Shown piece after piece: positions 24,692 to 32,826 of a stretch of DNA of 42,344 nt. The notes below the pieces were generated by a model. The model was not told where the DNA came from and did no database searches. It saw only the letters and a program-made list of their open reading frames with translations. Both the position numbers and the translations under genes were made by a program. The DNA is taken from the NCBI GenBank assembly GCA_005889075.1, contig VBDQ01000072.1, positions 1 through 42,344 on the forward strand. Reading direction: 5' to 3'. The DNA comes from Chloroflexota bacterium (GTDB lineage: Bacteria; Chloroflexota; Limnocylindria; P2-11E). Positions within the stretch are counted from its first letter, which is position 1; the number at the start of each line of letters is the position of its first letter.

Positions 24692-25087
24692 ATGGCAGAT
24701 CTCGACACCGCGGCTCGCGAGAAGATGCCGAAGAGCCGCTTTGCGTACGTGGACGCGCGCGGCGAGGGCCATCTACCACTGAACGATGAGTCCCACGTCC
24801 GCAACGCCATGGCACGGTGGAACCAGACCGAGTTCGAGTCGGCGAGCGACAAGGAGTCGGCGCGCAAGAAGATCGTCTCGGCCGCCAAGCGCCACGGCAT
24901 CGAAATCGGCGAGGACGACAAGATCCTCCAGCCGGCGAGCGGGCTGCGCGCGGCCACGACCAAGCGCGGACCTCGCGGCGGTCGGAAGACCGTAGCGCCG
25001 AAGCGACGCACCACGCGGCGGCAGACAACCGCGGCGCGCCGGAACATCAAGAAGGCTGTCGCCGCGCGCCACCGGAGGTCCCGCTAG
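24692..25087 (+). CDS. DUF6582-like protein with histone-like basic tail
   Basis: 131 residues from ATG 24692, with AAAGGAG eight bases before. The N-terminal half (SRFAYVDARGEGHLPLNDES, HVRNAMARWNQTEF, KKIVSAAKRHGIEI) matches the small DUF6582 family. The C-terminal 45 residues are very Lys/Arg-rich (RGGRKTVAPKRRTTRRQTT, RNIKKAVAARHRRS), like histone H1 tails, so nucleic-acid binding is plausible. An inverted repeat CGTCG-N4-CGACG (24632-24645) lies in the promoter region. Confidence 0.7.
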   Translation: MADLDTAAREKMPKSRFAYVDARGEGHLPLNDESHVRNAMARWNQTEFESASDKESARKKIVSAAKRHGIEIGEDDKILQPASGLRAATTKRGPRGGRKTVAPKRRTTRRQTTAARRNIKKAVAARHRRSR

Positions 25088-25095
25088 CGATCTGA

Positions 25096-25118
25096 GCGCC
25101 CCCGGTCGTCCGGGGCGC
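25096..25118 (+). terminator. Hairpin after the DUF6582-like gene
   Basis: The arms GCGCCCCCGG and CCGGGGCGC pair with one bulged C around TCGT. There is no U-tract. It separates the basic-tail gene from yvcK. Confidence 0.45.
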
Positions 25119-25140
25119 GACTATCTGCGACCATTCGGGC

Positions 25141-26163
25141 ATGAACGACCTCCGCGTCGTCTGCGTTGGCGGGGGCCTTGGCGCTCCCACAGTGATGGCC
25201 GGCCTCCGCCGTCGCACAGACGACATCACCGGGCTCATCGCGGTCACCGACTCAGGACGATCGACGGGCAAAGTCCGCATCGCCCTCGACGTACCCGCGC
25301 CCGGTGACATCCGCAGCGCGCTCACCGTCCTCGCCGAGGGGGATCCAGCGCTCATCCGCCTCTTCTCGCATCGCTTCGAGACGGAGAAGAGCGAAGACCT
25401 CTCGGGAATGGCGTTCGGCAATCTCTTCCTCGCGGCGCTCACCCAGCAGGAAGGGTCGTTCCTTCGGGCGGTCGAAGAGGCGTCGCGCCTCCTCGGGATC
25501 CGCGGTCGCGTGCTGCCGGTAACCCTCTACAACACACACCTTTGCGCCAAGCTCGCCGACGGCAGCGTCGTCGAAGAGGAAGTGAACGTCCGCGCGCCGG
25601 GCAAGGCGCCCATCGAGAGGATCTACCTAAAGGACGACGACGTGCGCGCGACCGATGGCAGCATCGAAGCGATCGAGTCCGCCGATCTGATCACGCTCGG
25701 ACCGGGCAGCCTCTTCACGACAGTCTGTGCGTGCTTGCTCGTCCCCGACATTGCGCGGGCGATCGCGAACGCGGAGGGACTCGTCGTGTACGTCGCGAAC
25801 ACGACCCGGCAGCCCGGCCAGACCGACGGCTTCGGGCTCGCCGACCACGTGCGCGTCGTTCGCGATTACCTGGGCGGGAGCGGTCTCGATGTCGCACTCA
25901 TCAACGACGACCCGCCCCCGGACCACCTCCGCCGTCACTATGCCGAGAAAGGCCTCGACTACCTCGAGCCGACGGCCGACGCGCTCGCGAAGATCGCCGA
26001 CCAGGGTGTTCGACCGGTGACCGCGCCCGTCATCGACAAGTGGGCGGGTCCGCGTGATCTCTGGCTCAAGCAGGACACGATCCGTCACGATCCGGCCCGG
26101 CTCGCGACCGCGCTCCTGCGCCTGGCGGACGATCGACGCCCGCGGCTTCGCGCCCTGCCATGA
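25141..26163 (+). CDS. yvcK: YvcK/CofD-like protein
   Basis: 340 residues. The nucleotide-binding loop is VVCVGGGLGAPTVMAGL. Later family blocks are ALDVPAPGDIRSAL, MAFGNLFLAALTQQEGSF, LITLGPGSLFTTVCACLLVP and NTTRQPGQTDGFGLADHV. In Bacillus and Mycobacterium, YvcK binds UDP-GlcNAc and controls carbon flow to the cell wall. Two blocks differ from the common form: TDSGRSTGKVR instead of the usual ADDGGSSGRLR, and SGMAFGN instead of GHAFGN, so ligand preference may differ. The stop overlaps the argF start (ATGA), which links it to arginine synthesis here. The usual neighbours rapZ and whiA are absent. Confidence 0.85.
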   Translation: MNDLRVVCVGGGLGAPTVMAGLRRRTDDITGLIAVTDSGRSTGKVRIALDVPAPGDIRSALTVLAEGDPALIRLFSHRFETEKSEDLSGMAFGNLFLAALTQQEGSFLRAVEEASRLLGIRGRVLPVTLYNTHLCAKLADGSVVEEEVNVRAPGKAPIERIYLKDDDVRATDGSIEAIESADLITLGPGSLFTTVCACLLVPDIARAIANAEGLVVYVANTTRQPGQTDGFGLADHVRVVRDYLGGSGLDVALINDDPPPDHLRRHYAEKGLDYLEPTADALAKIADQGVRPVTAPVIDKWAGPRDLWLKQDTIRHDPARLATALLRLADDRRPRLRALP

Positions 26164-27098
26164 CCGCGGTGGCGTCGCGCGTCCGTCACTTCGTCTCGAT
26201 CGCCGACGTCGAGGCCGACGAGCTCTGGACGCTCCTCGACCTGGCTGCGCGCCTCAAGACCGACCGAAGCCCACGGCGGGATCTCGCCGGGCGGTCGGTC
26301 GCGCTCGTCTTCGAGAAGCCCAGCCTGCGCACGCGTCTTTCGTTCGACGTCGGCACGGCGCAGCTCGGCGGGCACTGCGTCTACCTCTCGCCGGCGGAAG
26401 TGGGCCTCGGTCGCCGCGAGAGCGTTTCCGATGTCGCGCGCGTCGTTGGACGGATGGCCGACGTCGTGGTGCTGCGGGTCAATGCCCACGAGACGATCGA
26501 GGAGTTCGCGAGGTACAGCGAAGTTCCGGTGGTCAATGGGCTCTCCGATCTGTCGCACCCGTGCCAAGGGCTCGCGGACATCTTCACCATCCGCGAGCGC
26601 AAGGGGCCGGACCTTCACGGCGTGACCATCGCGTATGTCGGGGACGGCAACAACGTCGCCCATTCACTGATGCTCTGCGCCGCGAAGACCGGTGCGACGT
26701 TGCGTGTCGCGACGCCGCCGGGGTACGAGCCGCTCGCTCGGTTCCGCCAGCTCGCCGATGCGGCGGCGCGCGCGAGTGGCGGTCGGATCGAGTGCGGCAC
26801 GGACCCGCGGTGGGCGGTCGACGGCGCTGACGTCGTCTATACCGACGTCTGGACGAGCATGGGGCAGGAACAGGAGTACGAGCGTCGCCGCCGCGCATTC
26901 CACGGGTATCAGGTCAACGCACAGCTTCTCGCCGGCGCGAAGAGCGACGCCATCGTCCTCCACGACCTGCCCGCGCATCGGGGCGAGGAGATCACCGACG
27001 AGATCCTCGACGGACCGCAGAGCGCCGTATTCGATCAGGCTGAAAACAGATTGCATACGGAGAAGGCGCTCCTCTGCTGGCTGGGAGCAAGGCGATGA
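26160..27098 (+). CDS. argF: Ornithine carbamoyltransferase
   Basis: 312 residues. The carbamoyl-phosphate loop is EKPSLRTRLSFDVG (SxRTR) and HPCQGLADIFT is the HPxQ block. The ornithine-binding DxxxSMG motif is present in VYTDVWTSMGQE. The enzyme makes citrulline from ornithine and carbamoyl phosphate in arginine synthesis. One oddity: the usual HCLP motif reads HDLPAHRGEEI, replacing the cysteine that contacts ornithine with aspartate. It is translationally coupled on both sides, to yvcK and to the zinc-ribbon gene. N-acetylornithine or another substrate is possible but the SMG motif favours ornithine. Confidence 0.85.
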   Translation: MTAVASRVRHFVSIADVEADELWTLLDLAARLKTDRSPRRDLAGRSVALVFEKPSLRTRLSFDVGTAQLGGHCVYLSPAEVGLGRRESVSDVARVVGRMADVVVLRVNAHETIEEFARYSEVPVVNGLSDLSHPCQGLADIFTIRERKGPDLHGVTIAYVGDGNNVAHSLMLCAAKTGATLRVATPPGYEPLARFRQLADAAARASGGRIECGTDPRWAVDGADVVYTDVWTSMGQEQEYERRRRAFHGYQVNAQLLAGAKSDAIVLHDLPAHRGEEITDEILDGPQSAVFDQAENRLHTEKALLCWLGARR

Positions 27099-27565
27099 AA
27101 ACGATGGCCGAGCGGACGATCCTCGCCGATTGCTGCGAGGACTGGATCATCGAGTGGGGCGGTTTCTACGAGCGCGGGCGCTCGTTCCGCTGTCCCGAGT
27201 GCTCGACCGAGTGGACGAAGGCCGAGAGCGAGGTCTACCGGCGCGGCGACGGCCGGGAATTCGTCCGTCGGTCGCGACGCGGACCAGACGCGGAGTTCCC
27301 ATTTCTGGCCGCTGCGGATGGCCGTGAGCCCAACGTCGACCGTTGTTGCGCCAAGATCCTTTTGGCGCACGGAGAGCGAATGGCGGACGGGCCGTTCAAC
27401 TGTCCGGTCTGCGGTACGGAGTGGACGCGAAGCACCCAGCGGCTCCACGGGCTGCGCGTCCCCGTTTTCGCCAAGGCGACATTAGGTGAACCGCTGACCG
27501 TCCAACCGGGCCGAACGAGAGCGTTCCTCGTCTCACTGTCGGAGTATTCGCCACCCCGCGAGTGA
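27095..27565 (+). CDS. Protein with two tandem CC...CPxC zinc-ribbon-like units
   Basis: 156 residues, ATG overlapping the argF stop (ATGA). The sequence is an internal duplication: unit 1 has LADCCEDWIIEWG, then FRCPECSTEWTKAE; unit 2 has VDRCCAKILLAHG, then FNCPVCGTEWTRST. Each unit has a CC pair and a CPxC knuckle followed by a TEWT strand, giving two likely four-cysteine zinc sites. No catalytic motif is visible. Coupling to argF suggests a role near carbamoyl transfer or its regulation, but this is inference. Family not recognised. Confidence 0.7.
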   Translation: MKTMAERTILADCCEDWIIEWGGFYERGRSFRCPECSTEWTKAESEVYRRGDGREFVRRSRRGPDAEFPFLAAADGREPNVDRCCAKILLAHGERMADGPFNCPVCGTEWTRSTQRLHGLRVPVFAKATLGEPLTVQPGRTRAFLVSLSEYSPPRE

Positions 27566-27642
27566 CCGGCCTCGATCCGCTGACACCCGACTGACCCAAC
27601 ACCGCCAGCGAGCGGGCGTTAGGTGATCTGGGCATACGACTG

Positions 27643-27662
27643 CCAACCGCCGGTGTGGTTGG
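27643..27662 (+). promoter_or_regulatory. Inverted repeat before the FecR-domain gene
   Basis: The arms CCAACC (27643-27648) and GGTTGG (27657-27662) flank an 8-base spacer, 24 bases before the start codon. It could be an operator or an mRNA hairpin. The rest of the 27566-27685 gap shows nothing clear except the AGGGGAGG ribosome site. Confidence 0.3.
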
Positions 27663-27685
27663 TGCGGTGCTAGGGGAGGCCAAAC

Positions 27686-28144
27686 GTGGTCGTCTGGCCG
27701 CACTCGCGCTCGCACGTCGCACTCACGATCGCTGTCGCGATCCTTCTCACGTTCGTGTTCGGCTCGGACGCGACGCTCGGACCGCAAGGTCGCGTGCTCG
27801 CGACCGCCACGACCGTCACGAACTTGAGCGGCAGTGTCTTCATTCGCCGGGCCGCGGATATGGGTTTCACGCCCGCGCATGTCGGCGACATCCTGTCGAC
27901 CGGCGACACGATCTGGGCCGGCCCGGGCACAGCTGAGGTCACGTACTTCGAAGGCTCCAGCATCGGCATCGGTGCCGAAACGCAGCTCGTGGTCCAGCCG
28001 CTCGTCGTCGATGGCGACGCCGACGCGGTCGCGTCGCTCTCAGGGGTATTCGATCGCACGTGGCACGCCATCACGCGGCTCGTCACGGGGACCCCACGCT
28101 ACGAGATCAGGACGCCGACGTCGAGCGCAACGATCCGTGGATAA
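27686..28144 (+). pseudogene. FecR-domain exported protein, truncated
   Basis: 152 residues from GTG 27686, with AGGGGAGG eight bases before. A signal segment (ALTIAVAILLTFVFG) is followed by a FecR-type domain (VGDILSTGDTIWAGPGTAEV, FEGSSIGIGAETQLVV, EIRTPTSSATIRG). In FecR-like proteins the TPT-S-ATVRG block is normally followed by TxFxV and further strands; here a TAA comes right after RG. The domain is therefore cut off at its core. I find no clear continuation in another frame, so this looks like a deletion, with the decayed patch 28145-28379 behind it. Confidence 0.6.
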
Positions 28145-28194
28145 AGGGGACGCAGTGACCTCCTGGACTCGTTAATCGGGGTGCCGCCGCTCGG

Positions 28195-28332
28195 TCAGCG
28201 GAGCGGCGTGACGCGGGGGATTCGGCCCTTCTTGAGATCGCGGCTCCACAGCCCGTAGTGCGCGTGGCACAGGCCACGCGAGCGGTGCGGCTTTCCGCAC
28301 CCACGTACGACGCAGGTGGCGGGGACCTCGAC
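28195..28332 (-). pseudogene. Start-less fragment of a small cysteine/histidine zinc-finger protein
   Basis: Between TAG (28333-28335) and TGA (28195-28197) one minus-strand frame reads TCVVRGCGKPHRSRGLCHAH followed by YGLWSRDLKKGRIP. The C-x4-C-x8-C-x2-H spacing matches small HNH-associated zinc fingers common in phage and soil-bacterial genomes. No ATG, GTG or TTG lies in frame before the first cysteine, so it seems to have lost its 5' end. It lies in the same decayed patch as the truncated FecR-domain gene. Confidence 0.45.
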
Positions 28333-28379
28333 CTAATCGGATGGGGTGGTAGGCCCTCGCTTCCGTGCTCAGTCGTTCG

Positions 28380-28592
28380 CTAGCTCTTCTTCCCCCAGCG
28401 CGTAGCCGCGGCCTTCTTGGCGATCTCTGAGCGGCGTCGCGCACTCAGCTTGGCTGCCCTGATCTTTCCGCCTTTGGACCCGCCGAGCTTGCCCAGAGCG
28501 ACGGCGGCCGGGTTCTTCTCGCCGCTGTCGATAATTTTCTGGATCAGGTCGAACGCGGCCTTGTTTGGGTCTGTGCTTGGGCGTCTAGGCAT
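28380..28592 (-). CDS. Small basic H1-like protein (GKLGGxKGGKxRAAKLS family)
   Basis: 70 residues from the ATG at 28592. The core ALGKLGGSKGGKIRAAKLSA, followed by RRSEIAKKAAATRWGKK, is the widespread small protein often labelled histone-H1-like; its function is not settled. A GATACT box lies eight bases before the ATG with no ribosome site, so a leaderless start is likely; GTG 28598 would be too close to that box. DNA or RNA binding is plausible from the charge. Confidence 0.75.
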   Translation of the reverse strand: MPRRPSTDPNKAAFDLIQKIIDSGEKNPAAVALGKLGGSKGGKIRAAKLSARRRSEIAKKAAATRWGKKS

Positions 28593-28600
28593 GAGCACTT

Positions 28601-28606
28601 AGTATC
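28601..28606 (-). promoter_or_regulatory. -10 box (GATACT) of the H1-like gene
   Basis: On the minus strand TGTGATACT forms an extended -10, eight bases before the ATG at 28592. The same hexamer precedes the SDR gene at 38878. Confidence 0.45.
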
Positions 28607-28692
28607 ACACATCTGACATGAGGGATATCGGCGGCTATCTTCTTTTGTTGGGAGTCCTCGCGTTCGCGGCGGCAATCTTGGTGAATTCGTTC

Positions 28693-29304
28693 CTATGGAT
28701 GCGCTTTACGCGCTCCGTCGTTGCTTCCCGACGCGACGAGGATGAGCCCGAGACCATCGAGCGCGGCCACGTTCTTGGGGTCGCGAGCGAGAACCGCCTG
28801 ATAGACCGCGACCGCATCGCGCGGACGCTGCGCGACGACATACGCGTCGGCGAGAGCGAGCTGCGTCGGGATATCCGCCGGGTTGGCTTTGGCCCGTGCC
28901 TCGAGCGCCGCGACGTCGTTGGTCTGCGGGACCGTGCCGGTGATTGGCTCGCCCGGCGCCCGATCGCCGGCTTCCTTCGGCAACGTGATCGCTGCCACGA
29001 CCGCGACCACAGCGACGATCAATGCGGCTAGGAGGATCGTCCGCACCGGGGCAGCGGCGCGAGGCTCGGCCGCGCGCGGCGCGAACGCATCACGCTCGAG
29101 CGTCGCGCGCAGGCTCGCGTAATCGGGTGCGGCGATCGTCCCGGCGGCGCGCGCGAACTCGAGGTCGCGAAGCGAGCTGACCGCACGCGCGACGTCGTCT
29201 CGCTCGTCCGGCGGATCCGCGGGCCACCCGGTTCGCCGCACGAGGGGCGCGATCACCGCGAAGGCACCGACGAAGAGCAGGCCGACGAAGAGCGCGATCG
29301 TCAT
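28693..29304 (-). CDS. ccmI: CcmI-like TPR protein, last gene of the ccm operon
   Basis: 203 residues. Two membrane helices (IALFVGLLFVGAFAVIAPLV and VRTILLAALIVAVVAVVAAI) enclose a cytoplasmic loop (RAVSSLRDLEFARAAGTI), the CcmI arrangement. A short periplasmic TPR part follows (IPTQLALADAYVVAQRPRDA, VYQAVLARDPKNVAALDGLG). It ends after barely two TPR units with an abrupt GSNDGARKAH tail, so the gene is probably shortened at the 3' end. CcmI presents apocytochrome c to CcmF and CcmH. The ATG overlaps the ccmH stop. Confidence 0.8.
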   Translation of the reverse strand: MTIALFVGLLFVGAFAVIAPLVRRTGWPADPPDERDDVARAVSSLRDLEFARAAGTIAAPDYASLRATLERDAFAPRAAEPRAAAPVRTILLAALIVAVVAVVAAITLPKEAGDRAPGEPITGTVPQTNDVAALEARAKANPADIPTQLALADAYVVAQRPRDAVAVYQAVLARDPKNVAALDGLGLILVASGSNDGARKAHP

Positions 29305-29759
29305 GCGTCCGCCGCCTCTTCGGCGCGCACGCGCTCGCGCAGCTCCGCGAGCTGTCTCGGGGTCGGCCGCTCCAGATCGGACGGCGCCGCGCGCATCCGC
29401 CGCAGCGCGACGAGGACGCCGCCGACGAGCGCGAGGATCGGGACAGCCCAGATCACGCCGTTCCAGGAGACGAGAGGTGGCGCGAGGAGGACCCATTCTC
29501 CGTACGAAGCCCGGAACTCGTCCTCGATCTGCGCGTCGGTCTTGCCCTCGCCGACGCGCTGAACCACCAGGTCGCGCATCTGGCGGGCCGTCTCCGAGGG
29601 CGAGTCCTTCACCGAAAGGCCCTGGCAGACCGGGCAGCGCAGCTCGGACGTGATGCGGTCCACGCGCTCGGCCGCGGTAGCCTCGTGAGGACGCAGGGCG
29701 AGGACGAGGGCCGCGGCAATGACGAGAAGAGCCAGCCCGGCGACGATGCGGCCTCTCAT
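29301..29759 (-). CDS. ccmH: Cytochrome c maturation thiol protein CcmH
   Basis: 152 residues. An N-terminal membrane helix is followed by the redox motif in ELRCPVCQGLSVKDSPSETA and the CcmH block EDEFRASYGEWVLLAPP. A second helix (GVIWAVPILALVGGVLVAL) anchors the C-terminus. It reduces the CxxCH cysteines of apocytochrome c for haem ligation. It overlaps ccmG and ccmI by four bases each. Confidence 0.93.
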   Translation of the reverse strand: MRGRIVAGLALLVIAAALVLALRPHEATAAERVDRITSELRCPVCQGLSVKDSPSETARQMRDLVVQRVGEGKTDAQIEDEFRASYGEWVLLAPPLVSWNGVIWAVPILALVGGVLVALRRMRAAPSDLERPTPRQLAELRERVRAEEAADA

Positions 29760-30295
29760 CGTGCTGCCGCCGGGCGGATAGCTTCGATGCCGGCAATCAG
29801 CGTGGCCTCGTCGATCCAGCCGATGTGCCGGCCCGCGATCACGCCGTCGGGGCCAATGAAGAACGTCTCGGGTGGGCCGAACACGCCGTAGGCAAGCGCG
29901 GCCCTGCCGTCATCGTCGGCGAGCGTCACCCAGCTCATGCCCATACGCCGGACATAGGCGAGGCCGTTGTCGCGCGTCTCCTGATAGTTGACACCGATCA
30001 TCACCACGTCGTCGCTCGCGCGGTAGCGCTCATACACGTGGACGAGCGCGGGATTCTCCTCGGTGCACGGAAGGCACCACGACGCGAAGAAGTTGAGGAC
30101 GACGACCTTTCCTTTGAGGTCGCCAAGGGCGACGCGCCCGGACCCGTCGAGGCGGTCCAGGCTGACCTCGGGCGCGGGCTTCCCGACCGTGCCGGTCCGG
30201 ATGTCGTGGGGATCGCGCCGGAACGCGAACGCGAGGGTCACGACGAGGCCGAGGATCGCGACGACGATCGCCCCGCGGACAAGCTTCGCGGCCAT
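29756..30295 (-). CDS. ccmG: CcmG/DsbE thioredoxin-like protein
   Basis: 179 residues from the ATG at 30295, sharing one base with the ccmF stop (TGATG). An N-terminal membrane anchor (GAIVVAILGLVVTLAFAF) leads to a thioredoxin fold with FFASWCLPCTEENPALVHVY, the ResA/CcmG active site, and the cis-proline region GPPETFFIGPDG. It passes electrons to CcmH outside the membrane. Confidence 0.93.
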   Translation of the reverse strand: MAAKLVRGAIVVAILGLVVTLAFAFRRDPHDIRTGTVGKPAPEVSLDRLDGSGRVALGDLKGKVVVLNFFASWCLPCTEENPALVHVYERYRASDDVVMIGVNYQETRDNGLAYVRRMGMSWVTLADDDGRAALAYGVFGPPETFFIGPDGVIAGRHIGWIDEATLIAGIEAIRPAAAR

Positions 30296-32295
30296 CAGTC
30301 GGCCGGCGCCGACGCTTCGGCCACCGGAAGAACCGCGGACGCGCGGCGTCGGGGGGCGGGCAGGCCGGCGATCAGGGCCCCGATACCTACGACGAGCCCA
30401 CCCACCCAGAGCCAGGACACGAGAGGGATGACGCGGACCCGGATGGTCGCCCAGGCGAAGCCTCGTTGATCGAATGCCGCGAGGATCGTGTACAGGTCGT
30501 CGCGGAGGCCGGCACCGATCCCCGGGGATCCGACCGCGGCGGCGCTGTTCGGGTACTGCACGAGCGCGGGGTGGAGCTGCTCGCTCGCGCCGTGCCCGGT
30601 GATGAGCACGTCTGCGACGACCGAGCTGCGCTGCGCCTCGTCGACGGTGCGAAGGGACTCGAGCCGCAGCGTGTAGCCGCCGATCACGAGCGTCTCGCCG
30701 GGAGCGAGGGTCTTCTCCGCGTCGACCGAGCCGGCCTGGCTCGTCGCGACGGCGACCGCGACGAGCACGATCCCGAGGTGCACGACGTAGCCGCCATAAC
30801 GCCGTCCGTTGCGGCGGAACAGGTTGCCAACCGCGGTGAGGGGCGCCTCGCCATGAAGGATGCCGCGGGCACGCGCGCCGCGTGCGAACTCCTGCACGAC
30901 TGTCGCAGCCACGAACGCCCCGAGCGCGTAGGTCAGCACCGCGGGGAGGCCGTTCACTCCGGTCACGAGCGCGAGCACCGCGCCGCCCGCGGCCGCGACG
31001 AGCGGGACGGTGAACTGCCGCTCGAGCGTCATCCGCGACGCGCCGTGCCAGGGCAGCTGCGGACCGATCCCCATGAGGAAAAGGAGCGCCAGCGCGAGCG
31101 GGATCTCCACGCGGTCGAAGTACGGGCCGCCGATCGAGAGCTGAGCGCCGCTGATCGCCTCCGCGATCAGGGGATAGAGGGTCCCGAGCAAAACGGTCAG
31201 GGTCGCCGCGACGAAGACGACGTTCTGGAAGAGGAAGATCGCCTCGCGCGAGAGCGGTGTGCCCACCGGTCCGCGATCTTGAAGCCGGCCTGAGCGCCAG
31301 AGGAGCAGACCGACCGAGACGACGAGGATCGCGACGAGATATCCGAGCAGAATCGGACCGAGCGCGGACTGCGTGAACGAGTGCACGCTGTTCACGACAC
31401 CGCTGCGCGTGAGGAACGTGCCCAGGATCGTCAGCGAGAACGTCGCCACGACGAGCGCGAGGTTCCACGTCCGCAGGAGTCGGCGCTTCTCCTCGACCAT
31501 CACCGAGTGCAGGTAGGCGGTCGCGGTAAGCCACGGCATGATCGCCGCGTTCTCGACGGGATCCCAGGCCCAGTAGCCACCCCAGCCGAGGACCGCGTAG
31601 CTCCACCAGGCGCCCGCGACGATGCCCACGCCGAGCAGGGCCCACGACACGAGGGCGTAGCGCCGCGTCGCGACGAGCCATCGATCGCCGCCCTCGCCGA
31701 GGATGAGCGACGCGATCGCATAGGCGAACGGCACGGACGTGAGCACGTAGCCGAGATAGAGCAGCGGCGGGTGAAGCGCCATGAGTGGATGGTTCTGGAG
31801 CAGCGGGTTCGGCCCGGCGCCGTTGTCGGGCGGGAACGCGAGTCGGACGAACGGATCCGCCGCGGGGGTCGTGACGAGCAGGAGGAAGAACGTGAGCATC
31901 GCGAAAAGCACGGCCACCGCGGTCGTACCGAGCCGTGGGATCGCGGCGGTGCCGCGGAAGGCGACGAAGGCGGTCGCGCCCGCGAGGATCGCGGTCCAGA
32001 GGAGGATCGAGCCCTCGAGCGCCGCCCAGAGCCCGATGATCGAATAGAAGAGCGGGGTCTCGCGTGCGTTGTTCTGCGCCACGTAGAGGATCGAGAAGTC
32101 GTGTGTCGCGAGCGCGAACATCATCGACAGTGCCGCGAGGCCGACCAGTCCGAGGACGACGACCGCGGCGACCTTCGCCGAGGCGAGCGCTCTTCCGTCG
32201 CGCTTCCACGCCGCGTACACCGCCGCGCCGGTGCCCCAGAGCGCGAGGAAGACGCCGGCCCGGAGCGCGGCGGCGCCGAGATCGCCCGCGCTCAT
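30295..32295 (-). CDS. ccmF: Haem lyase subunit CcmF
   Basis: 666 residues, about 15 membrane helices, full family length. The tryptophan-rich WWD segment is GGYWAWDPVENAAIMPWL, and the conserved MALHPPLLYLGYV block with its histidine precedes it. CcmF moves haem from CcmE to apocytochrome c. It overlaps ccmE (ATGA) and ccmG. Confidence 0.95.
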   Translation of the reverse strand: MSAGDLGAAALRAGVFLALWGTGAAVYAAWKRDGRALASAKVAAVVVLGLVGLAALSMMFALATHDFSILYVAQNNARETPLFYSIIGLWAALEGSILLWTAILAGATAFVAFRGTAAIPRLGTTAVAVLFAMLTFFLLLVTTPAADPFVRLAFPPDNGAGPNPLLQNHPLMALHPPLLYLGYVLTSVPFAYAIASLILGEGGDRWLVATRRYALVSWALLGVGIVAGAWWSYAVLGWGGYWAWDPVENAAIMPWLTATAYLHSVMVEEKRRLLRTWNLALVVATFSLTILGTFLTRSGVVNSVHSFTQSALGPILLGYLVAILVVSVGLLLWRSGRLQDRGPVGTPLSREAIFLFQNVVFVAATLTVLLGTLYPLIAEAISGAQLSIGGPYFDRVEIPLALALLFLMGIGPQLPWHGASRMTLERQFTVPLVAAAGGAVLALVTGVNGLPAVLTYALGAFVAATVVQEFARGARARGILHGEAPLTAVGNLFRRNGRRYGGYVVHLGIVLVAVAVATSQAGSVDAEKTLAPGETLVIGGYTLRLESLRTVDEAQRSSVVADVLITGHGASEQLHPALVQYPNSAAAVGSPGIGAGLRDDLYTILAAFDQRGFAWATIRVRVIPLVSWLWVGGLVVGIGALIAGLPAPRRRASAVLPVAEASAPAD

Positions 32296-32738
32296 GGCAA
32301 CGAGGTTCGGTGAGCGGGCGTCGCACCCGCGGTCGGCGCGGTGTAGACCTCGTCGTGCTTCGCGATCACCTGCGTCGCGATGAACGTGGCGTCAGCGGTG
32401 AACGAGCCTTCGACGATCGCGCCCGCTCCCTCGCGCAACAGACCCGGGATCGCGCCTTGCCCGCGCACACGGACATCGACGCTCCCGTCGGTGATAACGA
32501 ATTCGAACTCGTTCGGGCCGTGAAATGAGAGCGGTCGGATCGAGAGCGAACCTACTTTCACGAGCCCGCCTAGGCGCACCAGCTGTCCGGTCGGGAGAGT
32601 CCTGAGCTTCGCCTCCGATGGCGTGAGGTAGTAGACCGTCGAGCTCGCGAGGTTCGTGACCGAGAAGACGCCCACGATCACAGCGGTCGCGAGCGCCGCG
32701 ACGATCAGAAGCCGCCGCGAGCCGATCCGCTCAAGCAC
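32292..32738 (-). CDS. ccmE: Haem chaperone CcmE
   Basis: 148 residues from GTG 32738. One membrane helix (LLIVAALATAVIVGVFSV) precedes the OB-fold beta barrel (LPTGQLVRLGGLVKVGSLSI). The haem-attaching histidine is in AKHDEVYTAP, the HxxxY form. It carries haem from the CcmABCD complex to CcmF. Its start overlaps the 3' end of ccmD by eight bases. Confidence 0.93.
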   Translation of the reverse strand: MLERIGSRRLLIVAALATAVIVGVFSVTNLASSTVYYLTPSEAKLRTLPTGQLVRLGGLVKVGSLSIRPLSFHGPNEFEFVITDGSVDVRVRGQGAIPGLLREGAGAIVEGSFTADATFIATQVIAKHDEVYTAPTAGATPAHRTSLP

Positions 32739-32826
32739 TTCGCGCGCGCAGGGACACGAGATAAGCGAGCAGCGCGCCCCACACGATCGCGAAGGCGGCG
32801 GCGATGAAGCCTACGTTCGGATCCAC
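32731..32826 (-). CDS. ccmD: CcmD, tiny membrane subunit
   Basis: 31 residues from GTG 32826, with AGGAG six bases before. It reads DPNVGFIAAAFAIVWGALLA and then YLVSLRARSA: one helix with a basic C-terminus, the CcmD pattern. It overlaps the end of ccmC by 16 bases and the start of ccmE by eight. Its place between ccmC and ccmE is the usual one. It releases loaded CcmE from the ABC complex. Confidence 0.85.
   Translation of the reverse strand: MDPNVGFIAAAFAIVWGALLAYLVSLRARSA

Noticed and set aside
27653-27668. Sigma-54-like spacing before the FecR-domain gene
   Set aside because: Only the GG and GC dinucleotides agree with the consensus.
28618-28730. Plus-strand frame beginning MRDIGGYLLLLGVLAFAAAI
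   Set aside because: It looks like a membrane helix and lies partly outside ccmI, but it has no ribosome site, and from 28693 it is antisense to ccmI with typical antisense composition. Not enough to call a gene.
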